From Acetoanaerobium sp041831635 (lineage in GTDB: Bacteria > Bacillota > Clostridia > Peptostreptococcales > Filifactoraceae): a DNA stretch of 19,084 bases. The translations under genes and the position numbers were made by a program. Of this stretch, positions 6,605 through 14,584 are shown piece after piece; position 1 is the first letter of the stretch, and each line of letters opens with the position of its first letter. The stretch is from NCBI GenBank assembly GCA_041831635.1, contig JBHASY010000044.1, forward strand, positions 1-19,084, read 5' to 3'. The notes beneath the pieces are model-generated. The model saw only the letters and a list, made by a program, of their open reading frames with translations. It did no database searches and was not told the DNA's origin.

Positions 6605-7672
6605 ATGCAGAGTAATAATAAATCAAGCAGGATCACAAAATTATTTCGAGGAGAACAAATAGATCGTGTTCCTTTTATTTCATCAGCAACAATGTATTGC
6701 GGTAGGATTATGAATCTGTCTTCTGATGAATTTTATTTTGATGTCGAAAAAAGTTTCAAAGCTCAACAAACTATTCTAAGACAAATCGGGTGCGACGGTT
6801 CTCCGTCATATGACCTTCCAAACGGAGAAATCCTGGATTTTGGCGGAAAGCTTGACTTTTCTATATCTCCTGCCGTTACTCTTCCGAAACCTATTTCTCC
6901 GATTACTTCGATTTCCGATGCTAAAAAATATCGACTTCCTGATATTAACCAAGGTAAAAATTTTAAAACGAAGATGGCTTTTTTGAAATATTCCAAAACC
7001 CAAGGTGCAGAATCTTTTTCTATAAATGGAGGCAGTCCTTTTACTATGCTGGGATCTTTAATCGAACCTTCTCTTATGCTTATTTGGACTAGAAAAGAGC
7101 AAACTCTTTTAAACGAACTTATGGAAATAATAAAAACCTATCTTTTAGGATTTGCTAAAAGTATCATCAAAACCTTTGGTGTAGAAAAGTGCTCTGTAAC
7201 TTATAATTTCCCTTTTGAGAGCAATGCTTTTTTATCACCTAAGGTTTTAGAAAATCTGGCACTTCCTCACTGTATAGATTTACATCGAAAATTCTTGAAT
7301 ATGGGAATACGAAATTTTAGTTTGCATTTTTGTGGAAAGCATAACAAAACTCTTTCATACTATCGTGAATTGTTTCTTCCTGAAAAAGCCTTTATCAGTG
7401 CCGACGAAGAAACCGATTTGAAGGAAGTTCAAAAAACTTTCGGGGAAGAACATATATATGCCGGTAATGTTTCGTCGGGATTATTGGTCTACGGCTCTGC
7501 AAAAGAAGTTTATACAGCTTCAAAAAACATCATTATTCAAATGAAAGACAATCGTGGCGGATTTGTCCTAATGCCTTCTTGTGATCTTCCGATAAATACA
7601 AATCCTGAAAACCTAAGTGCTATGCTACGTGCCTGCATTGATTTTGGTACCTATCAGCATTTTTCCTTATAA
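6605..7672 (+). CDS. UroD-superfamily protein resembling corrinoid-dependent methyltransferases (MtaA/CmuA-like)
   Basis: The 355-residue product has the uroporphyrinogen-decarboxylase fold pattern: RGEQIDRVPF at the N-terminus, SINGGSPFTMLGSL in the middle, and the end block VLMPSCDLPINTNPENLSAM. The N-terminal AGRYxPE motif of true HemE is absent. Instead, H241 and C243 in SLHFCGKHN plus C326 in PSCDLP match the H-x-C...C zinc site of methylcobamide methyltransferases such as MtaA. The likely role is methyl transfer between a corrinoid protein and an acceptor thiol; the substrate is unknown. The start is the ATG at 6605, eight bases from AAAGGAG (6590-6596); the TTG at 6587 overlaps that site. 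No corrinoid protein or MttB-type partner is in the window. The next genes are a betaine-type importer, so a link to methylated amines is possible but not shown. Confidence 0.75.
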   Translation: MQSNNKSSRITKLFRGEQIDRVPFISSATMYCGRIMNLSSDEFYFDVEKSFKAQQTILRQIGCDGSPSYDLPNGEILDFGGKLDFSISPAVTLPKPISPITSISDAKKYRLPDINQGKNFKTKMAFLKYSKTQGAESFSINGGSPFTMLGSLIEPSLMLIWTRKEQTLLNELMEIIKTYLLGFAKSIIKTFGVEKCSVTYNFPFESNAFLSPKVLENLALPHCIDLHRKFLNMGIRNFSLHFCGKHNKTLSYYRELFLPEKAFISADEETDLKEVQKTFGEEHIYAGNVSSGLLVYGSAKEVYTASKNIIIQMKDNRGGFVLMPSCDLPINTNPENLSAMLRACIDFGTYQHFSL

Positions 7673-7704
7673 TTTTTTTCTATGATATTTATAGATATAT
7701 TTAA

Positions 7705-7734
7705 TTGTACAGTTGCACTTTGCGTTGATATAAT
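7705..7734 (+). promoter_or_regulatory. Putative promoter of the ABC importer operon
   Basis: TATAAT at 7729-7734 is preceded by TGA, giving an extended -10 (TGATATAAT). A weak -35, TTGTAC at 7705-7710, lies 18 bases upstream. It is about 60 bases before the binding-protein start. No terminator is visible after the preceding methyltransferase-like gene, so read-through is also possible. Confidence 0.6.
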
Positions 7735-7794
7735 CAGTAAAGCGGAAGATAACTTTTCTGTTTGTCCGCAAATAAATTTTTATGGAGGAACGCA

Positions 7795-8763
7795 ATGAAA
7801 TTCAAAAAACCTTTAATCATTTTTCTTTCAATACTTATGAGTGTCAGTTTTATAAGCGGTTGTACCCAAAAAACCGAAACTGCTGAACCTGCCTCTGATG
7901 AAACCTCTTCCTCAGAGAAAAAAATTCGACTGGCAACCATGACTGACGAGGAGGGGCGAATCATAGGTTCAATGATGCAGCAACTGCTTGAGCATCACGG
8001 ATACACAGTGGAGTCTAAAGTCGGAACTTTTGACAATACCACTTTGGTGAGACAATCTATCCAACAAGGACAAGCAGATTTGTCATTGGATTATACCGGA
8101 AGAGGAATGATGTTCATTTCTGATGTTGATATAACAAAATATCAATCAAGTCTTCAAGATGCCTTTGATACTACAAAGCAAGCCGATGAAAAAAATGGAA
8201 TCATTTGGTTGACATATGCTCCGTTTAACAACACAGACGGTATTGCTGTAAGACGTGCATGGGCTGAAGAAAATGCAGTCAAAGACCTGGAGGCATTTGC
8301 TAAATATGTAAATGACGGTGGAGAAATGAAACTTGCGATTAACGGTCCGAACAGCTATGTTGCTACAGCTGAAACCTGTCTACCGGGCTGGGAAAAAGCT
8401 TACGGTTTCAAATTGACTCCTGAACAAGTCATCATAGGTGTACAAGACGCTCAATCTATGCTTTCTAACAATATTGACGGAATTACTGCGGCTCATGTAT
8501 ATACTTCCTCCGGATCTATTGATGCTCTGGATCTTCTTGTATTGGAGGACCCTAAAGTAGTTTCTCCTGTTTACAGTCCTGCTCCGATTACTTCTGCTGC
8601 TTACTTTGAGCAACATCCTGATTTGTTTGATATCTTGGATCCTTTGTTTTCATCACTGTCTCTTGAACGTATGAGAGAAATGAACACTAAAGTATCCGTA
8701 GACGGCTTGAGTGAAAGTGAAGTAGCTAAAGAGTATCTGGAATCACAAGGTTTATTAAAATAG
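7795..8763 (+). CDS. Glycine-betaine-type ABC transporter substrate-binding lipoprotein (OsmF/YehZ-like)
   Basis: The 322-residue product begins with a lipoprotein signal: basic MKFKK, a hydrophobic core and FISGC, with the lipid-bearing cysteine at C23. A Ser/Thr/Glu-rich linker precedes the mature domain starting near KIRLATMTDEEGRIIGSMM. The block KVGTFDNTTLVRQSIQQGQADLSLDYTGRGM, the later AINGPNSYVAT and the SPVYSPAP segment are typical of the OpuAC/OsmF family of compatible-solute binding proteins. It would capture betaine-like substrates on the outer face of the membrane for the two permeases that follow. The ATG at 7795 lies six bases after GGAGG, and the in-frame TTG at 7762 would mask the signal peptide. 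Aromatic ligand-cage residues cannot be assigned by eye, so the substrate is inferred from family only. A hairpin terminator follows. Confidence 0.9.
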   Translation: MKFKKPLIIFLSILMSVSFISGCTQKTETAEPASDETSSSEKKIRLATMTDEEGRIIGSMMQQLLEHHGYTVESKVGTFDNTTLVRQSIQQGQADLSLDYTGRGMMFISDVDITKYQSSLQDAFDTTKQADEKNGIIWLTYAPFNNTDGIAVRRAWAEENAVKDLEAFAKYVNDGGEMKLAINGPNSYVATAETCLPGWEKAYGFKLTPEQVIIGVQDAQSMLSNNIDGITAAHVYTSSGSIDALDLLVLEDPKVVSPVYSPAPITSAAYFEQHPDLFDILDPLFSSLSLERMREMNTKVSVDGLSESEVAKEYLESQGLLK

Positions 8764-8781
8764 TCTGTCTTTAAAAAATAG

Positions 8782-8820
8782 GAAAAGCTCCCAAGATAAA
8801 ACCTTAGGAGCTTTTCTTAT
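8782..8820 (+). terminator. Intra-operon terminator/attenuator after the binding-protein gene
   Basis: GAAAAGCTCC (8782-8791) pairs perfectly with GGAGCTTTTC (8807-8816), and AAG/CTT can extend the stem past one mismatch. The tail is T-rich but interrupted (CTTTTCTTAT). It separates the binding protein from the first permease, where partial termination would give more binding protein than membrane subunits. Confidence 0.75.
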
Positions 8821-8865
8821 AACTAATTGGATTGTCTGACATTCTTGTTTATATTGGAGGTTGCC

Positions 8866-10041
8866 TTGTATAAAAAAATTGATATCGCTTCATTTCTGAT
8901 GGCTTTACTTGCTCTTACAAGCCTGTTTCACAGAAGTTTTTTGTTTAAGGGTTCAGCAAGGATAGGAAAAAGAGTTCCTCTATCAGCACCCGAATCTCTT
9001 GGAATTTATTTTTATATTCTCCTTTTTCTTACTATATTACTCCTTGTTTTTATTTTTCTTAAAAATAAAAGACCTTTTTTTAATTATATTGCTGTTCTCA
9101 TTGCTTCGCTTTGCTTTGCACTTGTGATAATTTTTTCAGGTCTTTCAATTCAAAATATCGGATTAAACGAAGAATTTACACGTTGTTCTATGAGTATAGG
9201 AAGCTATTTGTATCTTACGTTTATTTTTCTTGCAAAAATCAAGTGTGCTGACAGCATTTCTTCAAAGGGATTTGTAATTTTTTCTACAGCTTTATCTATG
9301 CTGTTGATTTCAATAGCTTTTGTTCTTGGTTTATTAGATGATTTGTCGATTTTTGTAGAATACAAAAATCGAAAGCAACAGTTTCATCAAGAATTGCTGA
9401 ATCATCTTAATATGTCAGTTAAAGTAGTTCTTACAGGAATACTTCTAGGTATTCCGCTCGGTTGGATTGCCTATTATAAACATAAAACCGGTAGGATCAT
9501 ACTTTCGATTTTAAATACTTTAGAATCTATTCCGGCACTTGCACTGATTTGCGTGATTATGTTTCCTCTTGCTTTTTTAAGCAATCGTTTCTCTGTTTTG
9601 CAAAGTATGGGAATTTCCGGAGTCGGTGCAACACCTGTATTTCTTGCATTATTATGCTACTCTCTTTTTCAAATCGTACACTCGGTATATGGCGCTTTAG
9701 GTGTAATAGATAAAAAATATATTGAGATTGCACAAGGTATGGGAATGACTAAGATGCAGATTTTTTTTCAGATAGAAATTCCTATTATCTTCCCAATAAT
9801 CATCTCCGGTATACGAGTATCTTTAGTTAGCAGCATTTTGGGAGTAACTATCGGTGCCTATGTCGGATTTGGAGGGCTGGGAATGTTTATTTTGCAAGGA
9901 ATTACCGGTTTTGCAATAGATCTTGTACTACTTGTTACCTTCCCGATTATGTTTATGATATTCTTCTTCGATTTTTTACTTGAAGGATCAGTGGTATTAC
10001 TTACTAAAATTAGAGAATATAGAGGACGGTTTAGCTTATGA
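8866..10041 (+). CDS. ABC transporter permease, long form with N-terminal membrane extension (YehY-like)
   Basis: The 391-residue product is longer than a standard OpuC-type permease. An N-terminal half (about 1-165) has several extra hydrophobic segments, around 48-66, 72-92, 112-124 and 136-157. The C-terminal half (about 183-375) is the standard permease domain, with NTLESIPALALICVIMFPL and a coupling-loop EAA motif, EIAQGMGMTKMQIFFQIEIP (287-306). E. coli YehY has the same long layout and gene position. The start is probably TTG at 8866, five bases after GGAGG (8856-8860); the TTG at 8827 would overlap the end of the terminator region. It ends ATGA, overlapping the ATPase start by four bases. 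It forms the membrane channel with the shorter permease downstream. Confidence 0.88.
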   Translation: MYKKIDIASFLMALLALTSLFHRSFLFKGSARIGKRVPLSAPESLGIYFYILLFLTILLLVFIFLKNKRPFFNYIAVLIASLCFALVIIFSGLSIQNIGLNEEFTRCSMSIGSYLYLTFIFLAKIKCADSISSKGFVIFSTALSMLLISIAFVLGLLDDLSIFVEYKNRKQQFHQELLNHLNMSVKVVLTGILLGIPLGWIAYYKHKTGRIILSILNTLESIPALALICVIMFPLAFLSNRFSVLQSMGISGVGATPVFLALLCYSLFQIVHSVYGALGVIDKKYIEIAQGMGMTKMQIFFQIEIPIIFPIIISGIRVSLVSSILGVTIGAYVGFGGLGMFILQGITGFAIDLVLLVTFPIMFMIFFFDFLLEGSVVLLTKIREYRGRFSL

Positions 10042-10991
10042 TTCGTATTGAAAATGTCAGTAAAAAATTCGGCGATACTTTCGCAGTGAATGATTTAAGT
10101 TTGAATATCACAAAAGGAGAGCTCTGTGTCTTCATTGGAGAATCAGGTTGCGGAAAATCCACTACTTTGCGTATGATAAATAAACTCATTGAATGTGACA
10201 GTGGAACTATTGAAGTAAACGGAAAAAACATCAATGACTACAACCCTCAGGATTTACGCCGAAGTATCGGATATGTTATCCAAAGCACAGGTCTTTTCCC
10301 CCACTTGAATGTAGGTGAAAATATCTCTATAGTGCCTAAATTGCTCAAAACTGATAAAAATGAAATAATAAAGAGAGTAAAAGAATTGATTGAAATGGTG
10401 GGGTTGAATGTAAAGGATTATATCAACAAATATCCTTCAGAACTTTCCGGTGGCGAAGCTCAACGCATCGGAGTTGCTCGAGCATTAGCAGCCAATCCGG
10501 ATATTTTGCTTATGGATGAGCCCTTTGGAGCTGTAGATCCTCTCAACAGAGCTAATCTTCAAGATGAATTTTTAAAATTACAACAAGAATTGAAAAAAAC
10601 GGTAATTTTTGTGACTCATGATATAGAAGAGGCTCTTAAATTAGGCGACAAAATTGCTATTTTATCTAAGGGAAAATTGAAATGTTTTGATACTCCACAG
10701 CAAATTCTTAAGTCTAAAGACCCTTTTGTTCATAGCTTTTTGGGAAAAGAAAGTTATATCAAGGTCTTATCCAGATACTATCTTTATGACTGTGTTGACA
10801 AAAATGATAAAAATAATTATCCGGTTCGAGTTAATATTGAGGAAAATCTAAAAAATGTTCTTGCTCTTATGATTGAACATTCTCAAAATCATCTTTGTGT
10901 AGTTGATAATCAGGATAAGATTATTGGCAGCGTATGTTTTTCTGATATTTTTAAAGCTTTTGAAAATCTACCTGACAAAAATGAAGTATAA
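10038..10991 (+). CDS. ABC transporter ATP-binding protein (glycine-betaine/proline type, YehX/OpuCA-like)
   Basis: This cytoplasmic ATPase powers the importer. The 317-residue product has Walker A GESGCGKST (34-42), the Q-loop around IQSTGLFPHL (81-90), the signature LSGGEAQRIGVARAL (136-150), Walker B ILLMDEPFGAVD (156-167) and the H-loop VTHDIEEA (H194). The signature has E-A-Q after LSGG where Q-Q-Q is usual. After the ATPase core, a C-terminal stretch (about 262-311, with HLCVVDNQDKIIGSVCFSDIF) looks like a single CBS-type motif. In OpuA/OpuC relatives, tandem CBS domains take part in osmosensing; here only one is obvious, so osmotic gating is uncertain. Its ATG overlaps the upstream permease stop (ATGA), indicating coupled translation. 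Confidence 0.94.
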   Translation: MIRIENVSKKFGDTFAVNDLSLNITKGELCVFIGESGCGKSTTLRMINKLIECDSGTIEVNGKNINDYNPQDLRRSIGYVIQSTGLFPHLNVGENISIVPKLLKTDKNEIIKRVKELIEMVGLNVKDYINKYPSELSGGEAQRIGVARALAANPDILLMDEPFGAVDPLNRANLQDEFLKLQQELKKTVIFVTHDIEEALKLGDKIAILSKGKLKCFDTPQQILKSKDPFVHSFLGKESYIKVLSRYYLYDCVDKNDKNNYPVRVNIEENLKNVLALMIEHSQNHLCVVDNQDKIIGSVCFSDIFKAFENLPDKNEV

Positions 10992-11009
10992 TTTTAGGAG
11001 TTGTCTTTT

Positions 11010-11744
11010 ATGATGAAACAAAACCGTAGTATTTTACAAGAATTTAGAGGAATTTTCGCTCTTACTTTTTTTTTACTTGCCTTTGTTTTTGGATATGAGA
11101 AGATCGAAAGCCGACTTTATTCAATATGGTTTACTGAAGTGGGTTTAGTTGCTCATTACAGTTTACCCAAGCTTTTCTTTGAATTTCTATACATTTCCTT
11201 AATCTCAAGTTTATTGTCTGTTTTTTTAGGAATTATGATAGGAGTTTTCTGTCATACAAAAATTGGTATTTCTTTTAAAATTATCATTGAGAAACTGTCA
11301 ATTCTAATTCAAACTATACCTACAATGGCAATTCTTATGTTTGCTATTGTTCTTTTCGGATTCGGGGCGAGATCTGCAATTCTCGCACTGTTGGTTCAAA
11401 GTATTCTTCCGATTGTTTTTGCGACCATCACAGGATTATCAAACATTTCAGAACATTATATCGATGCAGCAAGGGGACTTGGGCTAAATGAAAGCCAGAT
11501 TTTGTTTAAAATAAAATTTCCACTTGCATTTCCCGTTATTTTATCCGGAATTCGTACGTCCACCATCATTTGTATCAGTACCGCAACACTTGCATTTAGC
11601 ACAGGTGCCGGCGGACTTGGACTTTTGATTCAAACAGGGCTTGCTACATACAATACTGTTTTCTTGTTTGAAGGTACTCTTCCTATTTGTCTTATGGCTA
11701 TAATCGCAGATAAAACGCTGATGAAACTTGAAAAAAGGTTTTGA
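11010..11744 (+). CDS. ABC transporter permease, short form (YehW/OpuCB-like)
   Basis: The 244-residue product has about six hydrophobic segments, with YISLISSLLSVFLGIMIGVF and QTIPTMAILMFAIVLFGFG typical of the OpuC-type permease domain. The coupling loop reads YIDAARGLGLNESQILFKIKFPLAFPVI (D152 onward), matching the EAA motif. A TTG at 11001 lies directly after TAGGAG (10995-11000) and is too close. The ATG at 11010 is nine bases away and preferred; 11013 is also possible. It pairs with the longer permease as the second membrane subunit. The four-gene order (binding protein, long permease, ATPase, short permease) is that of E. coli yehZ-yehY-yehX-yehW. A strong terminator follows the stop by about 13 bases. 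Confidence 0.9.
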   Translation: MMKQNRSILQEFRGIFALTFFLLAFVFGYEKIESRLYSIWFTEVGLVAHYSLPKLFFEFLYISLISSLLSVFLGIMIGVFCHTKIGISFKIIIEKLSILIQTIPTMAILMFAIVLFGFGARSAILALLVQSILPIVFATITGLSNISEHYIDAARGLGLNESQILFKIKFPLAFPVILSGIRTSTIICISTATLAFSTGAGGLGLLIQTGLATYNTVFLFEGTLPICLMAIIADKTLMKLEKRF

Positions 11745-11757
11745 TTATCTTACACAA

Positions 11758-11790
11758 AAAAAATTGTGGAACCAAGTTCCACAATTTTTT
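11758..11790. terminator. Strong bidirectional terminator between the importer operon and htrA
   Basis: A 15-bp perfect stem (AAAAAATTGTGGAAC, 11758-11772, with its complement at 11776-11790) closes on a three-base CAA loop. T-rich arms lie on both strands. It ends the importer transcript on the plus strand and can end the wal/htrA transcript on the minus strand. The remaining 106 bases up to the htrA stop are AT-rich, contain the palindrome ACATATATGT (11806-11815), and show no other gene. Confidence 0.92.
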
Positions 11791-11896
11791 ATGAGAAAAC
11801 TATCTACATATATGTTTTTACCATTTAGAAGTAATTCCTGCATTATAAAATTTTTCATATATGGTTTAACTGCCTGCTTTGTAACCTGTCCGGAAA

Positions 11897-12991
11897 TTAA
11901 AAAGTTACATCCACCTCTAAAGTTTTTCCATCTCTAAATATTTCTATAGTTGCATTATCTCCAGGTCTTTTTGAATAAATCTCTCTTATTAGTTTTGACA
12001 TACTATCTATTTCTTTGCCATCAAATTTAAGCAATACATCTCCCTCTTTAATTCCTGCTTTTTCCGCTGAACCTCCGTCTTCTACAGTTGCTATATATAT
12101 TCCTTTTTCTACGTTTATATTAGAACCTGTAGCTTGTTTATAGTAGTCTACATCGACACCTCTTATCCCTAGATAAACTCTTTGGAATTCTCCTTTTTCT
12201 ATGAACTGGTCTACTATAGGTTTTGCGATATTGATAGGTATGGCAAATCCTAATCCTTCTGCACTGCTTATCTTAGCAGAGTTTATAGCTATGACCTGAC
12301 CTTTAGAGTTAAGCAGCGGTCCTCCGCTGTTTCCCGGATTTATAGAGGCGTCAGTTTGTATTAAGTTATCTATGGTTTCAGTTTCGCTTATTTGTATGCT
12401 TCTGTTAAGTCCGCTTATAATTCCCTGAGTTACGCTTCTTTCAAATTCCAATCCCAGAGGATTTCCTATAGCTACAGAAATATCTCCTACTTCTACTGTG
12501 TCGCTATCTCCAAGCTCCGCTACAGGAAGCCCTGTTTTATCTACTTTTATTACAGCTAAATCTAAAGCTTTTTCGTTCCACAGCACCTTAGCCTCTTGCT
12601 TGCTGCCATCATAAAAAAGTACAGTAACCGAAGTTGCAGCTCCATCGTCTACCACGTGAGAATTCGTAAGAATATATCCTCTTTCGTCAACTATTACTCC
12701 GGTTCCTACGCCGTTTGTCTGCCTTGTTCCGAAGAAAAAATCATTTTGTGTAGATACTGTAGTAATACCTACGACAGACGGCATTGCTTTTTGAACTACA
12801 GCCTTATATATGGTTTCAGGGTTTTCTCCTTCTACATTTATAGACGAAGTGCTGACACTTCCATTTGTAATGCTTGGAACTATATTTTGAATAGACGGAA
12901 GTATATTTTGAGATACCACAAGCATTGTTATTAGACTTCCTAGTATTGCACCGGTAAGTGCCTGAATAAATCCGGATCTTTTTGAACTCAT
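11897..12991 (-). CDS. htrA: Membrane-anchored HtrA/DegP-family serine protease
   Basis: A surface quality-control protease. The 364-residue product has one N-terminal membrane segment (about 11-28), a Ser/Asn-rich linker, a trypsin-like domain and one PDZ domain. The catalytic triad is visible: H112 in LTNSHVV, D144 in KALDLAVIKV and S222 in NPGNSGGPLL. The PDZ domain (about 272-362) contains YLGIRGVDV and DGGSAEKAGIKEGDVLLKFDGKEI. The ATG at 12991 lies nine bases after GAGGA (13001-13005), close behind the walJ stop. It is the last gene of the wal operon, the position of htrC (yycK) in Bacillus. Its level should follow the WalR-driven promoter at about 16500 and any attenuation inside yycH. 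Confidence 0.95.
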   Translation of the reverse strand: MSSKRSGFIQALTGAILGSLITMLVVSQNILPSIQNIVPSITNGSVSTSSINVEGENPETIYKAVVQKAMPSVVGITTVSTQNDFFFGTRQTNGVGTGVIVDERGYILTNSHVVDDGAATSVTVLFYDGSKQEAKVLWNEKALDLAVIKVDKTGLPVAELGDSDTVEVGDISVAIGNPLGLEFERSVTQGIISGLNRSIQISETETIDNLIQTDASINPGNSGGPLLNSKGQVIAINSAKISSAEGLGFAIPINIAKPIVDQFIEKGEFQRVYLGIRGVDVDYYKQATGSNINVEKGIYIATVEDGGSAEKAGIKEGDVLLKFDGKEIDSMSKLIREIYSKRPGDNATIEIFRDGKTLEVDVTF

Positions 12992-13003
12992 AATCTCATC
13001 TCC

Positions 13004-13798
13004 TCATATTATAAAAATATCTGAAACACGACTTCTTTCCAAAACCATTAAATCCGTATCCCGATTTACACATATGCCGTTTTCTTTCATAATGCCCGAA
13101 ACGGTCTGATAAGCGAGTATAGGAATGTTGTTTTCTTTGCTCAAATGTGCCAAAAGTATGGATTTTGTTCCCATTTTTGCCAATTTTGCAGCTACGTTTC
13201 CCGACTCTATATTCGACAGGTGTCCTACATCAGATAAAATTCTTCTTTTCAAATAATACGGATAACTTCCCATTTTCAGCATTTGCTCATCGTGATTTGC
13301 CTCTAGGACCACCAGGTCGCTGTGGCTTATATAGCCCATTACCTTGTCAGTTACACAGCCTAAGTCTGTGGCGATAGAAAGCTTGTTTTTTCCATCACTT
13401 ATAGCAAATCCACAGGAGTCCACAGCATCGTGGCAGGTAGAAAACGGACTTACCTCTATATCTCCTATAGAAAATTTTTTATACGGAGTAAACAGTCTTT
13501 TGTTTTCAGACTTAATCTTTCCCAGACAACTCTCCATAGATGTCCATGTTTTCTCAGTTGCAAATACGGGTACATTATATCTTCTGGATATTATTCCTAC
13601 ACCTTTGATATGGTCGGTATGCTCGTGAGTGACCACCACTCCCGATAATAAACTTAAATCGACGCTATGCTTTCTTAAGTCCTCTTCTATTTTCTTTCCG
13701 CTAAGCCCTGCGTCTACCAGTATCTTGGTCTTACATTTTTCTATATAGTGGCAATTTCCACTGCTACCCGACGCTACTGATATATATCTTATACTCAT
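13004..13798 (-). CDS. walJ: WalJ (YycJ)-family metallo-beta-lactamase-fold hydrolase
   Basis: The 264-residue product has a complete metal site: HEHTDH at residues 58-63 after VVVT, FSTCHDAVDSCGF, TDLGCVTD, EANHDEQML, and a final histidine in LLAHLSKENN. The N-terminus MSIRYISVASGSSGNCHYIE is typical of YycJ proteins. In Bacillus the gene follows yycI in the walRK operon. It is described as an MBL-fold protein, possibly nucleolytic, linked to coordination of cell division or DNA repair with WalRK; the precise substrate is not settled. The ATG at 13798 has AAGGAG six bases or so upstream. It lies nine bases after yycI, with htrA 12 bases downstream, so it is firmly within the operon. Confidence 0.93.
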   Translation of the reverse strand: MSIRYISVASGSSGNCHYIEKCKTKILVDAGLSGKKIEEDLRKHSVDLSLLSGVVVTHEHTDHIKGVGIISRRYNVPVFATEKTWTSMESCLGKIKSENKRLFTPYKKFSIGDIEVSPFSTCHDAVDSCGFAISDGKNKLSIATDLGCVTDKVMGYISHSDLVVLEANHDEQMLKMGSYPYYLKRRILSDVGHLSNIESGNVAAKLAKMGTKSILLAHLSKENNIPILAYQTVSGIMKENGICVNRDTDLMVLERSRVSDIFII

Positions 13799-13807
13799 AC
13801 TTTCTCC

Positions 13808-14584
13808 TTAGAATTCTAACGCTTCCACATAGTAATATTTATTTTCCCCTGTCTTTATCCTCCAGCTGGGAAAGGCGGTAGCTGTTTTTGTTTTATCTAT
13901 AGACAGGCTTTCGTATTTGGCATAGTTATATCCTAAAACTATTTCAGTAATAATCTCATTTTCCTGCATCATACTGATCGCTCTCATCACAGCCTCCATT
14001 GAGGTCATAACAGCTTTTTTGTTTTTCGTTTCCTCTACAGGAATTATCTTTAGCATTTCAAACTCAAAGTTTTCATCAGGAAAATATTTAAACTTCATAT
14101 AGCTGTCTTCCAAAAACATTCCTTTGTAAACGGAATTGTAAACAACTACGATATTTTCTCCTTCAAAGGCTATATATTTCAGCTTAAAATCCTCTCCCAA
14201 ATTATAATTATCTACAAATAACTTAGCATCTGAACCTGCGTGTTCTATATCAAAGGATGCCAGCTTTCGTTTTGCTTTTAAAAGCACTTTTTTATCGCCT
14301 ATTACTTCAATATCGCTATCGTATCCGGAAAACTTAAATTCCAAGTCGTTTTTGTCAAAAGATTGATACTCAACCTTTAATATACTCATTTTAGGTGTTT
14401 CTTTAGGTAATTCTGTGTGTAAACTTAGGTTTTTTTGTAGTAAAAATCTTTCTAAGTTTTCCATGGATTCTTTCGTAAAATAAGGGTTTTTGTCAGCTTT
14501 ATCCGTAAATATACTATATATCAAAATAATATTTGTAATCGTAAACGCAATGATAAGATAGGTTTTAACCTTGCCCCAATCCAT
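13808..14584 (-). CDS. yycI: YycI, membrane-anchored accessory regulator of WalK
   Basis: The 258-residue product has a short cytoplasmic N-terminus (MDWGKVKTY), one membrane segment (about 9-27) and an extracellular domain ending FPSWRIKTGENKYYYVEALEF. Position, topology and the MDWGKVKT start match YycI. In Bacillus, YycI acts with YycH through membrane helices to restrain the WalK kinase. The ATG at 14584 lies inside the end of yycH, a 20-base overlap, with AGGAGAG about ten bases upstream. Coupled translation with yycH is likely, giving the two partners in step. Sequence similarity in this family is low, so the call rests partly on synteny. Confidence 0.88.
   Translation of the reverse strand: MDWGKVKTYLIIAFTITNIILIYSIFTDKADKNPYFTKESMENLERFLLQKNLSLHTELPKETPKMSILKVEYQSFDKNDLEFKFSGYDSDIEVIGDKKVLLKAKRKLASFDIEHAGSDAKLFVDNYNLGEDFKLKYIAFEGENIVVVYNSVYKGMFLEDSYMKFKYFPDENFEFEMLKIIPVEETKNKKAVMTSMEAVMRAISMMQENEIITEIVLGYNYAKYESLSIDKTKTATAFPSWRIKTGENKYYYVEALEF

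Noticed and set aside
6605..7672. Heme-pathway uroporphyrinogen decarboxylase (hemE)
   Set aside because: The HemE N-terminal AGRYxPE motif is absent, and the H-x-C...C zinc site of methyltransferase relatives is present.
11728..11937. A 69-residue plus-strand ORF after the short permease
   Set aside because: It runs straight through the strong terminator stem at 11758-11790 and into the htrA end; no ribosome site or recognisable domain.
12596..12934. A 112-residue plus-strand ORF opposite htrA
   Set aside because: The composition is low-complexity and basic/aromatic, as expected from the antisense of a coding strand. HtrA on the other strand has all its catalytic motifs.
14274..14285. GCTTTTAAAAGC palindrome followed by T residues on the plus strand, as an antisense terminator in yycI
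   Set aside because: The palindrome leaves only a short AT hairpin without a proper stem, and no plus-strand gene lies upstream that would need it.
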